Part shown: piece by piece, positions 15,899 to 25,694 of the stretch | How positions within the stretch are numbered: the first letter of the stretch is position 1 | Layout: every line of letters begins with the position of its first letter | Origin: Planctomycetota bacterium | GTDB taxonomy: Bacteria; Planctomycetota; Phycisphaerae; UBA1845; PWPN01 | Direction: 5' to 3' | DNA length: 64,000 nucleotides | Assembly (NCBI GenBank): GCA_029550525.1 | Contig: JAKPHF010000077.1 | Location: forward strand, 62,001-126,000 | Notes under the pieces: generated by a model | The model's database searches: none | What the model was told of the DNA's origin: nothing | The model's input: the letters and a program-made list of their open reading frames with translations, nothing else | Program-made: the position numbers and the translations under genes

Positions 15899-18187
15899 CT
15901 ATAGCAATGCCACCGGGTCCACATCCACCAAGGCAAAGCGCGTGTTGGGCGTCAATATCTTGTTCGCGCGGAGAGCATCGAGGATCTCCATCAGCCGGCC
16001 GGCATGGGGGGCTCGGATGAGAAAATCGAATCGGTATGCGTTGCGCAAGCGCGAGAGGGGGGCAGATTGCGGCCCCAGTACGTCGGCCGTCAATGCGTGG
16101 TGAGCCAGATACTCACGAATGCGCTCAGCCAACCGGTTCGCCTCGACCTGGGCCTGGTTAACGCTGCGATGCGAGATAATGACACGGGCGAGGCGCGAGA
16201 ATGGCGGCCAGCCCGCGCGTTGACGCTGGGTCAGCTCGTGGCCGGCGAAGCCGACGTAGTCGTGCCGGGCGGCGAACTGCAAGGCCGCCGACTCGCCGGC
16301 GAGACTCTGCACCACCACGTGCCCGCCCGCCTCCGCCCGGGCGGCGCGGCCGGCCACCTGCGTGATCATCTGGAACGTTCGCTCGGCCGACCGAAAATCG
16401 GGCATGGACATCGACGTGTCCGCGTTTACCACGCCCACGAACGACACGAACGGAAAGTCCAGCCCCTTGGCAATCATTTGCGTACCCAGGAGCACATCGA
16501 CCTCGCGTTGCGCGAAGCTGCGGACCAATTCTTCATAGTGCCGCGTATGCGTCATGGTATCGCTGTCGGCCCGGGCCAGTCGAGCCTGCGGGAACTTGCT
16601 CCGGAGCTCTTCCTCGACTCGCTCGGTCCCCATGCCGAAACGGATGAGCGTGCCCGTGCACGACGGGTTGCCGCAGCGCTTGGGCACGAGGATCTTCGCG
16701 CTGCAGTAGTGACAGGCCGCCTTGCCGGTGGACTGATGGAACACCATGTTTGCCCGGCAGTGCGGGCAGACGATAGGCTGGCGACATTGGCTGCAAACCA
16801 GGTAGCTCGAGTAGCCGCGGCGATTCAGCAGGAGCACCGCCTGCTGCTTCTTCTCGAGCGTTCGGGTGAGACCTTCCTCCATCGACTGCGACAGCAGATG
16901 TATGCCTTTGCGCTGCTTCTGCTCGAGCCGCATGTCCACGAACCGCACCTCGGGCATGGGCAGGCCGGCGATCCGCGAGGGCAGATCGATTCGCTGAAAA
17001 TGCGGCAGGCGCTGACAGTTGTACCACGTCTCCAGTGAGGGCGTGGCCGAGCCCAGCACCACCGGGATGGACAGCAACTGGCCGCGCTTGATGGCCACGT
17101 CGCGCGTATTGAAGCGGGGCGACTGTTGATTCTTGTAACTGGGCTCCTGTTCTTCGTCGACCACGATCAGCCCCAGGTCGGGGCAGGGGGCGAACACGGC
17201 GCTGCGCGTGCCGATGATCACGCGCTTCTCGCCTCGGGCGATGGCCGTGTACGTGAGCGACCGCTGCACGCCGGTCAGGCCGCTGTGGATGACCGCCACG
17301 TCCTCGAATCGGCTGGCCAGGCGATTGACGATTTGCGTGGTCAGCGCGATTTCCGGTACGAGCAGGATGGCCTGCCTGCCGCGGGCCAGCACCGACCGGA
17401 TGGAATGGATGTACACTTCGGTTTTGCCGCTGCCGCTCACGCCGAACAGCAGCATGACCTTGAACGTCGCCTCGGCCGCCGCGCCGGCGATGGCGGCGAT
17501 GGCTGCACGCTGATGGGCGTTCAGTTCGAACGCGGGCTCAGCGCCAGGGCAGTCGAAATTCGGCGCGGGCGGCGCCTCGCGACGCGTCTCGACGGTCAGC
17601 AGGCCCGCCTTGATCATGGTTGCAATCACCGCCGGGCTCGTGCCGGACTGCTCCGACAGCTCGTCGATCTCCATGCCCTCGGCATGCGATGCAAGAAGAT
17701 CGAGCACCGCTTTGCGTTGGCGCGAAAGCTTGGGCGGCGGGCTTGAGCTATCCGGAGCGACGGCTGCCAGCTTGACCGTTCGGACCGTGCGGTAGCCGCT
17801 CTGGCTGCGGACCGGTTCGGGCACCATGGCCGCCAGCGTTCGGCCCAGCGGGCAGAAGTAGTAGCGCGACATCCACCGACCCAGCTCGAGCAGGCGATCA
17901 TCGATTAGACGCTGATCATCCAGCACGTCGGCGACGGGTCGCAGCGTGCTGGTCCAGGCTTCTTCGGCCAGCGCAATGCAGAACGCCGGCTGGGGTTCAC
18001 GGGCTTTGCCGAACGGAACGAGCACCCGCTTGCCCGGCTCGACGCGGCCGGCCAGCTGATCGGGAACCGCAAAGCTGTACTCGCCGTCCACCGCCGCCAC
18101 CATCGAGACGCGCGCGACCGGGGCGATTCGCGATTCTCGCGGCTCGATCCACAGCGACGGGTTTGACGTATCAGATTCGTGCGGCAC
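15899..18187 (-). CDS. priA: primosomal protein N' (replication restart helicase PriA)
   Basis: The 762-residue protein has an N-terminal DNA-binding region, a Walker A motif GVSGSGKT (249-256), motif II DEEQ (344-347), VVLGSATPSLETW (motif III) and eight zinc-binding cysteines at 465, 468, 474, 477, 492, 495, 505 and 510. PriA reloads the replicative helicase at stalled forks. Length and order are normal for the family. Motif II is DEEQ instead of the usual DEEH. The start at 18187 is upstream of the conserved N-terminal strand and is accepted; the upstream gene is divergent, 190 bp away. Confidence 0.95.
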   Translation of the reverse strand: MPHESDTSNPSLWIEPRESRIAPVARVSMVAAVDGEYSFAVPDQLAGRVEPGKRVLVPFGKAREPQPAFCIALAEEAWTSTLRPVADVLDDQRLIDDRLLELGRWMSRYYFCPLGRTLAAMVPEPVRSQSGYRTVRTVKLAAVAPDSSSPPPKLSRQRKAVLDLLASHAEGMEIDELSEQSGTSPAVIATMIKAGLLTVETRREAPPAPNFDCPGAEPAFELNAHQRAAIAAIAGAAAEATFKVMLLFGVSGSGKTEVYIHSIRSVLARGRQAILLVPEIALTTQIVNRLASRFEDVAVIHSGLTGVQRSLTYTAIARGEKRVIIGTRSAVFAPCPDLGLIVVDEEQEPSYKNQQSPRFNTRDVAIKRGQLLSIPVVLGSATPSLETWYNCQRLPHFQRIDLPSRIAGLPMPEVRFVDMRLEQKQRKGIHLLSQSMEEGLTRTLEKKQQAVLLLNRRGYSSYLVCSQCRQPIVCPHCRANMVFHQSTGKAACHYCSAKILVPKRCGNPSCTGTLIRFGMGTERVEEELRSKFPQARLARADSDTMTHTRHYEELVRSFAQREVDVLLGTQMIAKGLDFPFVSFVGVVNADTSMSMPDFRSAERTFQMITQVAGRAARAEAGGHVVVQSLAGESAALQFAARHDYVGFAGHELTQRQRAGWPPFSRLARVIISHRSVNQAQVEANRLAERIREYLAHHALTADVLGPQSAPLSRLRNAYRFDFLIRAPHAGRLMEILDALRANKILTPNTRFALVDVDPVALL

Positions 18188-18377
18188 GTTCGAAACTCCC
18201 CGGTGGTGGTCGGCACCTGGAACGAGCCACGACGCTGCCGGAGCGGGACGCTCCGATAGAGCTTGACCGCTCGTGACGCATGCTGCCGGGCTCGGGAACG
18301 GGACTATACCTCAACCGGCCGAACCGCGACAGGCAAGCGCTTGCCATCCGTACCGGCACGCCCGACAATGCGCGAAC

Positions 18378-19220
18378 ATGATCGAAGTCCACGACCTGGT
18401 CAAAGTCTTCCCCACTGCCACCGGCTACGACAAACAAGCCGTCGCCGGCGTGAGCTTCACGGTGGGGCAGGGCGAGATCTACGGTCTGCTCGGGCCCAAC
18501 GGCGCGGGAAAGACGACCACGCTGCGCATCCTGTCCGGTCTCATGAAACCCACCTCCGGCCGGGCGATCATCAATGGTTACGACGTGACCGCTAACGGCC
18601 ATCGGGCCAAAGGCTCCATCGGGTTTCTGACCGCCAACACGGGATTGTATCAACGGCTCAGCCCGCGCGAGTTGCTGCCCTATTTCGGCGAGCTGCACGG
18701 CCTGGACCGCGACACCATCAAGCGCCGCGTCCGGGAGCTCATCGAGTGGCTGGACATCGGCCCATTCGCCGACATCCGCTGCGGCGCCCTGTCCACCGGC
18801 CAAAAGCAGCGGACCAACATCGCCCGGGCTCTCATCGCCGATCCGCCGGTGCTCATCATGGACGAGCCCACGCTGGGACTCGATGTCCTGAGCAACCGGA
18901 TCATTCTCGATTTCATTCGCCGCGAACGCGATCACGGCAAGGCCGTCCTGCTCAGCACGCACTACCTCGATGAGGCGGAGGCCCTGTGCGACCGCATCGG
19001 GCTGCTTCACCAGGGTCGCATCATCGCCGAAGGAGACATGCCCACGCTGAGGGCGATGGCCGGCCGCGAGCGGCTGACTGACATTTTTCTGTCGCTGGTG
19101 AGCGATTCGTTGTCTCCCACGTTTGTGGGCCCGCGACCCACCACACCGGTTGAGCCGGTCGAGCCGTTCCGCCCTGCGGATTGCGGCCAGCCGGCCTCCG
19201 ACGAGGGCCCCCGCGCATGA
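18378..19220 (+). CDS. ABC transporter ATP-binding protein, NatA-like
   Basis: The 280-residue ATPase has Walker A GPNGAGKTT, a signature loop LSTGQKQR in place of LSGGQ (as in NatA-type proteins), Walker B VLIMDEPTLGLD and the H-loop STHYLDE. It has an extra Pro-rich C-terminal tail of about 40 residues. It pairs with the ABC-2 permease that follows, whose ATG overlaps its stop codon (ATGA). NatAB systems export sodium or other substrates; the substrate here is an inference. The start at 18378 (MIEVHDLV) fits the family; the upstream frame extension has no similarity. Confidence 0.93.
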   Translation: MIEVHDLVKVFPTATGYDKQAVAGVSFTVGQGEIYGLLGPNGAGKTTTLRILSGLMKPTSGRAIINGYDVTANGHRAKGSIGFLTANTGLYQRLSPRELLPYFGELHGLDRDTIKRRVRELIEWLDIGPFADIRCGALSTGQKQRTNIARALIADPPVLIMDEPTLGLDVLSNRIILDFIRRERDHGKAVLLSTHYLDEAEALCDRIGLLHQGRIIAEGDMPTLRAMAGRERLTDIFLSLVSDSLSPTFVGPRPTTPVEPVEPFRPADCGQPASDEGPRA

Positions 19221-21418
19221 GCCGATCCCACCGCGTTTGGGTGATCTACCGCAAGGAACTACTGGAGATCCTGCGCGATCGCCGCACGTTGACCGCCATG
19301 GTGGTCATCCCGGTCGTGCTCTATCCGTTGCTCATGCTGGGGTTCCTGCGGGCCGCCGAGAGCGAGGAGGCTCGCCTGCGAGGTCTGGAGTTCGTCGTCG
19401 AGGTGCCCGACGAACGCGCGGCCGGCGATCTGCGCGCCATCATCGACGGCGTGCGTCGCTACCAGGACGAACAGGCCGACCAGCAGACGGCCTGCAACTC
19501 CGAGTCGCCTGGTCACGCGGCTGTGCCGACCGCCGATTGGTCTCGCGCCCGGTTCGACATTCGCGTGAGGCCGGAAGATGCGCCCGACCAGCAGTTGGGC
19601 GAAGAAGTGCACCTGCGCGTGCGGGTACAGAGCCAGCTTTCAGACCGAAACGGCGCCGGGCCGGCCCAGCTCTCCGTGCACATCACGTTCAACGAGGTGA
19701 ACATCAAGAGCCGCACGGCCATGGAGGAACTGTCGCACATTCTGGAGGACTTTCGCGACCTGGCCGTCCGCGAACGCGTCGCGGGCATCATCGAAGCGCA
19801 CGCGATCAGCGCCGGCGTCAGCCCCATCGCCATCGACACGATCCTCGAACCCGTTCGGATCGAGACCGTGTCGGTGGCCACCGACCGGCAGCGGGGAGGT
19901 TGGGCCCTGGGCCAGATCATCCCCATCATCCTCGTGCTCATGACCATCACCGGCTCGGTCTACCCGGCCATCGATCTGACCGCCGGCGAACGCGAACGCG
20001 GCACGCTCGAAACGCTCATGGCCACCCCCGTGCCGCCGCTGCAACTGATCCTCGGCAAGTTTCTGGTGGTTTCGACACTGGGCATGCTGACGGCCTTCCT
20101 CAACGTCGCCAGCGTCGGGGCGACCATGCACTTTTCCGGCCTGACTCGCAGCATCACGCACTCCATGCCGGTGGAGATTCCGCTTAGCGTCCTGCCGCTC
20201 ATCCTGGCGTGCATGGTCCCGTTCTCGCTCCTGTTCGCGGCCATTCTGATCGCCGTCTGCAGTTTTGCGCGGACGTTCAAGGAGGCCCAGAGCTACGTGA
20301 TGCCGGTCATCCTCGGGGCCATGATTCCGGCGGTCGCGGTGACGCTGCCGACCGCCCGGCTGGGCGGAATCCTGCTTGTTATGCCCGTGGGCAACATGGT
20401 GCTGTTGGCCCGCGAGATCTTCCAGGGCAGCTTTCTCTGGTCGCAGGTCGCCGTGGTGCTGATCTCCACGAGCTTCTATGCCGCCGCCGCCGTGGCTGTC
20501 GCCGTGCGGCTCTTCGGCCAGGAAGCGGTGGTCTTCGCCGACGCCGGCTCGTACAAGACGCTGCTCCTGCGGCGCTACTACCGGCCGTCCCCACGGCCCA
20601 CGCTCTCGCAGGCCCTGCTGTTGTCGGCGCTGCTGTTCCCGGCCAGCTTCTACGTCCAGTCAGTGCTGACCGGCTCGTCCGACAACTTCATCCGAACGCT
20701 CGGTTGGCTGGCCATCGCGCAGTTCGCCGGCTTGTTCGTGCTTCTGCCGGTCGCATTGACCGCCTATTACCGCATCGACGTGGTCGAGACGTTCCGTCTG
20801 CGGCTGCCGCCCGCACGGGCGTGGCTGGCGGCGCTCCTGCTGGGTTGCTCGAGTTGGGCGCTGGCCCATCAGTTCGTCGCGCTGCAGACGCGTCTGGCTC
20901 CGCCTTCTGACGCACTGCGCGAAGCGTTCAAGCTCATCGAAAGCCAACTGGCAGCGGCTCCTCTCTGGCAGGTGGTCCTGCTCTTGGCCGTCGTGCCTGC
21001 GGTGTGCGAGGAACTCTTCTTCCGCGGGTTCCTGCTCAGCGGTCTGGCTCAGGGATTGCGCAAGGGCTCGGCCATCATCCTCGCCGGTCTGGTTTTCGGC
21101 ATCTTCCATTTCATCATGGACCGCGTGCCGGTGACCGCGCTGTTGGGCATCTGTCTGGGTTACGTCTGCTGGCAGGCCCGCTCCATCTGGCCGGGCATCC
21201 TCTTCCACGCCCTGCACAACGGGCTGCTCATGGTCCTCAACGCCGTTTCGCCCGAGACGGTCAAGTGGCTCGGCATGCCGGACGAACTCGGCGGCCTCCT
21301 GCCCGCCCGCGTCCTCGTCCCCGCCCTGGCCCTCTTTGCCGCCGGTCTGTGCCTCGCCGCCTCCTGCAATCGCCGGGCCCCCGACTCCCCCGCAACACTC
21401 CCCGATCATCATCCGTAA
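19217..21418 (+). CDS. ABC-2 permease fused to CPBP intramembrane protease domain (NatB-CPBP)
   Basis: The 733-residue protein begins with an ABC-2 exporter permease: one N-terminal membrane helix, a large extracytoplasmic domain to about residue 230, and a helix bundle with GERERGTLETLMATP, the family signature. From about residue 450 a second polytopic region follows with CEELFFRG, HFIMDR and HALHNGLL, the glutamate, histidine and histidine/asparagine motifs of CPBP (CAAX-type) proteases. All catalytic residues look intact. The stop of the ATPase gene overlaps its ATG, so the two are translationally coupled. The fusion may let the exporter process or regulate a membrane substrate; that is inference. 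Confidence 0.92.
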   Translation: MSRSHRVWVIYRKELLEILRDRRTLTAMVVIPVVLYPLLMLGFLRAAESEEARLRGLEFVVEVPDERAAGDLRAIIDGVRRYQDEQADQQTACNSESPGHAAVPTADWSRARFDIRVRPEDAPDQQLGEEVHLRVRVQSQLSDRNGAGPAQLSVHITFNEVNIKSRTAMEELSHILEDFRDLAVRERVAGIIEAHAISAGVSPIAIDTILEPVRIETVSVATDRQRGGWALGQIIPIILVLMTITGSVYPAIDLTAGERERGTLETLMATPVPPLQLILGKFLVVSTLGMLTAFLNVASVGATMHFSGLTRSITHSMPVEIPLSVLPLILACMVPFSLLFAAILIAVCSFARTFKEAQSYVMPVILGAMIPAVAVTLPTARLGGILLVMPVGNMVLLAREIFQGSFLWSQVAVVLISTSFYAAAAVAVAVRLFGQEAVVFADAGSYKTLLLRRYYRPSPRPTLSQALLLSALLFPASFYVQSVLTGSSDNFIRTLGWLAIAQFAGLFVLLPVALTAYYRIDVVETFRLRLPPARAWLAALLLGCSSWALAHQFVALQTRLAPPSDALREAFKLIESQLAAAPLWQVVLLLAVVPAVCEELFFRGFLLSGLAQGLRKGSAIILAGLVFGIFHFIMDRVPVTALLGICLGYVCWQARSIWPGILFHALHNGLLMVLNAVSPETVKWLGMPDELGGLLPARVLVPALALFAAGLCLAASCNRRAPDSPATLPDHHP

Positions 21419-21562
21419 CCCGCCATCGGCGATCTTTACTGCCTGTCGATCCCGCCGATTCGTACCGTGCAATGCCCGCCGTTTGGCGATGCGCCGGCAA
21501 TCGCGTATCATGGGCAAAGACGAACGAGAACGCCGCGTGTATCGCTTCCAGATCGAGCACGG

Positions 21563-22414
21563 ATGGTCCAGTCCATTGTAAATTATCTGCGAACCCTGTG
21601 GGAATCCCGCGCGTACGACACGGGCACCATCCTCATCGAGATGTTGCTCATCGGCACGGTGGTCTACATCGTGCTCCGCTTCCTCCAGGGCACCCGCGGG
21701 GCCCGCTTGCTACAGGGGCTGGTCAGTCTGCTCGTGTTCGGCTTGCTCGTTATCAAGGTGTTGGCCGATCAATGGGACCTCGAGCGGATCCAGGTCTTGA
21801 TGCAGCCGTTTATCTGGACCGTCCTGCTGACCACGCTGGTGGTCTTCCAGCCCGAGTTGCGGCGCGGGCTCATGCGGCTGGGCGAGACCCGCTGGCGGCG
21901 GATACGCCGATCGGAGATCGACCGCATCGCCCGGCCTATCGCCACCGCCTGCAGTCAGTTATCCAAGAATAAAATCGGGGCGCTGATCGCCATCGAGCGC
22001 GACATCGGCCTGTCGGGGCTCACCGACCAGGGTGTGCGGCTGGATGCACGGCTCTCGCCGGAGCTGCTCAACACGATTTTCTGGCCCGGATCGGCGCTGC
22101 ACGACTTGGGCGTCATCATCCAGCACGGGCGCATCGCTGCCGCGGGTTGCCCGTTTCCGCTGGGCGACATCGAAGGGATGGACCGGTCCATCGGTAGCCG
22201 GCACCGGGCCGCCATCGGCCTGAGCCTCGATTCCGATGCCGTCATCGTCGTGGTGAGCGAGGAGACCGGCAGCATTTCGATCGCCGAGCGCGGCCGGCTG
22301 CACCGGCATATTCCGAGCGAGGCGTTGTTGGACGAACTCCGGCGGTATTTGGCCCACGGTGCGGGTCCGGAACCCGCCGAGCCCCAACCGGAACCCGAAG
22401 AGGCGACGGTCTGA
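21563..22414 (+). CDS. cdaA: diadenylate cyclase CdaA/DacA (DisA_N domain)
   Basis: The 283-residue enzyme makes cyclic-di-AMP from two ATP. Membrane helices at about 20-42, 50-68 and 78-95 precede the cyclase domain, which has GALIAIER, LHDLGVII at 179-186, RHR at 213-215 and VVSEETG. The usual DGA motif is DLG here (D181 kept, then Leu-Gly). The ATG at 21563 fits the usual CdaA N-terminus. A YbbR/CdaR-like gene follows 9 bp later, giving the cdaA-cdaR arrangement seen in Firmicutes; glmM does not follow, and a sensor kinase does. Confidence 0.92.
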   Translation: MVQSIVNYLRTLWESRAYDTGTILIEMLLIGTVVYIVLRFLQGTRGARLLQGLVSLLVFGLLVIKVLADQWDLERIQVLMQPFIWTVLLTTLVVFQPELRRGLMRLGETRWRRIRRSEIDRIARPIATACSQLSKNKIGALIAIERDIGLSGLTDQGVRLDARLSPELLNTIFWPGSALHDLGVIIQHGRIAAAGCPFPLGDIEGMDRSIGSRHRAAIGLSLDSDAVIVVVSEETGSISIAERGRLHRHIPSEALLDELRRYLAHGAGPEPAEPQPEPEEATV

Positions 22415-22423
22415 CGAACACGT

Positions 22424-23488
22424 ATGAAGGGACAAATCCAACTGGTTCTGGCGACGATCGGTCTGACCGTGCTGATCTGGGTGTATGCCGATCAGCAGGG
22501 CTACAAGACCGTCCGGCTCCAGGTTGCCGTGACCGTCGGAACGCCTCCGGGCGTAGTGGCCCACGTCACCGGCGCCGCCCCCGATGCGGGTCAGACGCTG
22601 CACGTGACGGTCTACGCTCGCGGGCCCAATGCCGCCATTCGCGAACTGCCGTCCCGACCTCCCGCTCTGGAGGTCACCGTGCCGATCACCGAGAACGTCG
22701 CCACCGACGAAAGCCGAGCCCTCGATATTCACGATCCGCTGGCGGCGGCACTGCGGGAGCGCGGCCTGCAATTGCTCGGCGTGAACCCCGCCAGCATGAG
22801 CGTGCGCTTCGACCGGCTGGTCAAGGTGGACGTCCAGCTCCAGGCTGATGCTGGCGCCTTTCATCAGGCCCTGGCGGGTGCTGTGCAGATCGACCCCCCG
22901 GTGGTCACTGCTTCCGTTCTGGCCAGCCAGTTGGCCGGTGCACCCGCCCCGGCCGAGAATCGGCTCGTCATTCCCATCGAAGCCGAACTGCGGAACCAGC
23001 CTGGCGAGACCGAATTCGATTTCCCCGTGTCCCTCAAGACCCGCACCTGGAACGGGCTCGACGTCAAGTGGCAGCCTGAGCTGGTTCACGTCAAGGGCAA
23101 ACTCCAGCAGCTCTATACCGATCTGGAGTTGAAGCTCATCCCGCTGCGAGCGATGCTGCCTTGGGACTGGCCGTCCGACCGCTACGAGATCGTCTGGGTC
23201 GATGATCGCGACCGGCTCCAGAAGGTGCACTTGAAGGTGCCGGTCGGAAAACCCAATGTGCTGACCAACAACGACGTCGTGGCGTTCGTGTCCATCGACG
23301 GCAGCCTGATTCCACCCGCCACGCCACAGACGACGCAGCCTGCGACCGAGCCCAGCCCGTTCACGCAGACGGTGCGATTCGTGTTCCCGCCCGGCTTCGA
23401 AGACGTCCGGATCGTCAGTCCGCCTTCCACGGTCAAGTTCCGCATCGTGCCCAGAGTCCAGGCGAAAGCCGCCCCCGAGTCGGGCTGA
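22424..23488 (+). CDS. cdaR: YbbR-domain protein, CdaR-like regulator of c-di-AMP synthesis
   Basis: The 354-residue protein has one N-terminal membrane helix (LVLATIGLTVLIWVYADQQ) and then an extracytoplasmic region of repeated beta-rich YbbR-type units. Conserved parts are VTVYARGP, VNPASMSVRFDRL and PELVHVKG. In Firmicutes the neighbouring CdaR protein binds CdaA and modulates it, and the position 9 bp after cdaA supports the same partnership. The assignment rests on topology, fold-like sequence pattern and context, not on a catalytic motif. Confidence 0.8.
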   Translation: MKGQIQLVLATIGLTVLIWVYADQQGYKTVRLQVAVTVGTPPGVVAHVTGAAPDAGQTLHVTVYARGPNAAIRELPSRPPALEVTVPITENVATDESRALDIHDPLAAALRERGLQLLGVNPASMSVRFDRLVKVDVQLQADAGAFHQALAGAVQIDPPVVTASVLASQLAGAPAPAENRLVIPIEAELRNQPGETEFDFPVSLKTRTWNGLDVKWQPELVHVKGKLQQLYTDLELKLIPLRAMLPWDWPSDRYEIVWVDDRDRLQKVHLKVPVGKPNVLTNNDVVAFVSIDGSLIPPATPQTTQPATEPSPFTQTVRFVFPPGFEDVRIVSPPSTVKFRIVPRVQAKAAPESG

Positions 23489-23521
23489 TCCGCCGAGCCC
23501 GGCCCTCGTGAGATCAACGCT

Positions 23522-25462
23522 ATGACCATTCGCCTGCGACTGACTCTGGGGTTTTTGGCCGTGATCCTCCTGGCCAACTCCGTCCTGTTCCTGGTCATGG
23601 AGAGCTACGTCCGCCAGCAGCTCGTGCGGGAGGTGCAGGAGCGGGTAGCGGCGGACCTGGACGGGGCCAGCCGGGCGTACCACGATCAACTCGAAAAGAT
23701 GGGCCTGTTCCTGCGGGCGGCCGCCATTCGCAGCCCCATGGTGGTCCAGTCTTCCATGGAGGGGGAGTTGTCGCGGCTGCTTACCGTCCTGCGCGAGGAG
23801 GGGCGGTTCGACATGCTCACGCTGCTGTCGCCCGACGGCCGCGTGATCCACCGCGCTCATCACGCCGGAGCCGCGGGTGACGATCTGTCTGATAATCCAC
23901 TGGTCTCGCGCGTGAAGTCCACGCAAGCCCCAGCCTGGGGCACGCTGGTGGTGTCGGCTGAGGCGCTCCAGCGCGAAGGGGCCGAGTTGGCCGAGCGGGC
24001 TCGCATCGAGGTGCTCGATACGCCGGGCGCTCGGCCCGACAACCGTCGGGTCGAAACGCGGGGCATGGTCATGGCCGCTGCCGCCCCCATGTTCTCCAGC
24101 GAGAGTCCTGCCCGGATGATCGGCATCCTGTACGGGGCCAACCTGCTGAATCGGACATACGACCTGGTGGACACCGTTCGCGATCGAGCCTTTCATCGCC
24201 ACTACCAGGGCAAACCGGTCGGGACGGCCACGCTGTTTCTGGACGACCTGCGCATTGCCACCAACGTCATGACCGGTGACGGCAAGCGAGCCATCGGCAC
24301 GCGGCTGAGTGAGGTCGTCTACGATGCGGTCTTCAACCAGGGAAGCAGTTGGTACGGCCCGGCGTTCGTCGTCAACGAGCGCTACATCACCGCCTATGAG
24401 CCTATTCGCGATCCCGACGGCCGGGTGGTTGGCGCCCTGTATGTCGGCATGCTGGAGGCTCCCTTCGTCCAGCCTCAAAAAGCCATGTTCTCCGTGTTCC
24501 TGCTTGCCGTGGCGCTCACCACGCTCGCCAGTCTGATCCTGTTGTTCCTGGTGACCAAGCGAATGCTGCGGCCTATCGATCGCGTCGTGACCATGGCGCG
24601 GCGGGTGGTGGCAGGGGACCTGTCAGCCCGCGTGGGCATTCGGCCGGGCGGCGAATTGGGGCTGCTCTGCAAGGCCGTGGACGAAATGGCCGATGCCGTC
24701 GTCGCCCGCGAGGAGCAATTGAAGCTGGCCACCAGCCGCCAACTCGGTCAGAGCGAAAAGCTCGCTTCCATCGGCCGACTGGCCGCGGGCATCGCCCACG
24801 AGATCAACAACCCTCTGACCGGCGTGCTCACATTCGCCACGCTCATGCAGGAGAAGCCGAATCTCGACGACCAGGACCGCGAGGACCTCGAGCTGATCGT
24901 GCGGGAGACCACGCGGGTGCGGGATATCGTTCGCGGCCTGCTCGATTTCGCCCGCGAGTCGCCGCATGAGAAGCGGCTGTTGCACCTCAACGGCATCATC
25001 CGTCGCACGACCCGGCTGCTGCGAAACCAGAAGGAGTTTCGCCACATTACCATCGAGGAAAAGCTCGACGAGGACATCCCCTGGATGCTGGGCGACGAGA
25101 ACCAGATCCAGCAGGTGCTGCTCAACCTCGCCCTCAACGCCTGTGAGGCCATGCCCGATCGCGGCACGCTCACCATCAGCACGTTTACGCTGGATGGGCA
25201 AATAATCGTCACGGTGGCCGACACCGGCCACGGGATCAAGCCCGAGGATGTCAACAAGATCTTCGACCCGTTCTTCACCACCAAACCCGCCGGCAAGGGC
25301 ACCGGCCTGGGTCTCAGCGTCAGTTACGGCATCCTCCAACAGCACAACGGGCTCATCGAGGTGAACACCGAGTTGGGCAAAGGCACCACGTTCACGCTCA
25401 TGTTTCCGCCGGCCCCGCCCGAAGCCATGCAAGACCACCCTGAGCTCCACCGCACCGCCTGA
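23522..25462 (+). CDS. Cache-HAMP sensor histidine kinase
   Basis: The 646-residue kinase has membrane helices at about 8-27 and 324-345 enclosing a Cache-type sensor domain of about 290 residues. It then has HAMP (346-398), HisKA with the phospho-accepting His426 in [12 protein letters not shown], and an ATPase with the N box [11 protein letters not shown]1 [16 protein letters not shown] and G2 GTGLGLS. All key residues are present. No response regulator gene adjoins it, so it is an orphan by position. It starts 33 bp after the cdaR-like gene on the same strand, so its expression, and possibly its signal, may be linked to c-di-AMP. Confidence 0.93.
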   Translation: MTIRLRLTLGFLAVILLANSVLFLVMESYVRQQLVREVQERVAADLDGASRAYHDQLEKMGLFLRAAAIRSPMVVQSSMEGELSRLLTVLREEGRFDMLTLLSPDGRVIHRAHHAGAAGDDLSDNPLVSRVKSTQAPAWGTLVVSAEALQREGAELAERARIEVLDTPGARPDNRRVETRGMVMAAAAPMFSSESPARMIGILYGANLLNRTYDLVDTVRDRAFHRHYQGKPVGTATLFLDDLRIATNVMTGDGKRAIGTRLSEVVYDAVFNQGSSWYGPAFVVNERYITAYEPIRDPDGRVVGALYVGMLEAPFVQPQKAMFSVFLLAVALTTLASLILLFLVTKRMLRPIDRVVTMARRVVAGDLSARVGIRPGGELGLLCKAVDEMADAVVAREEQLKLATSRQLGQSEKLASIGRLAAGIAHEINNPLTGVLTFATLMQEKPNLDDQDREDLELIVRETTRVRDIVRGLLDFARESPHEKRLLHLNGIIRRTTRLLRNQKEFRHITIEEKLDEDIPWMLGDENQIQQVLLNLALNACEAMPDRGTLTISTFTLDGQIIVTVADTGHGIKPEDVNKIFDPFFTTKPAGKGTGLGLSVSYGILQQHNGLIEVNTELGKGTTFTLMFPPAPPEAMQDHPELHRTA

Positions 25463-25536
25463 CCCGACCGTTTCGCTTCAGGCCGGTGCTGCAACTCGTC
25501 GCCCAAGGTTCTCTCACAGGGCGAGAGTTGCGTTTA

Positions 25537-25597
25537 CAGGAGAGAACAGAGGCAACGGAGGAGTGGCTCTTGGCTGCGTTTCCTCTGTTTCCTCCTG
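25537..25597. terminator. inverted repeat between convergent genes, CAGAGG family
   Basis: Arms of 21 bp at 25537-25557 and 25577-25597 are complementary with three mismatches, enclosing 19 bp. It lies between the sensor kinase and coaB, which converge. The arms resemble the CACAGAGACAG repeat at 5124. Confidence 0.5.
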
Positions 25598-25694
25598 TTG
25601 AGACTTCTGCTGTGTTTTCCTGTTCGGCGTGGGTAGATTGCAGTGGCTTGTCCGGAGAGTGAGCGACGTCTACGACTATCATGGACAGCGCGGC

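Noticed and set aside
21959..24478. 839-codon open frame on the minus strand
   Set aside because: Antisense to cdaA, cdaR and the kinase, which have clear motifs.
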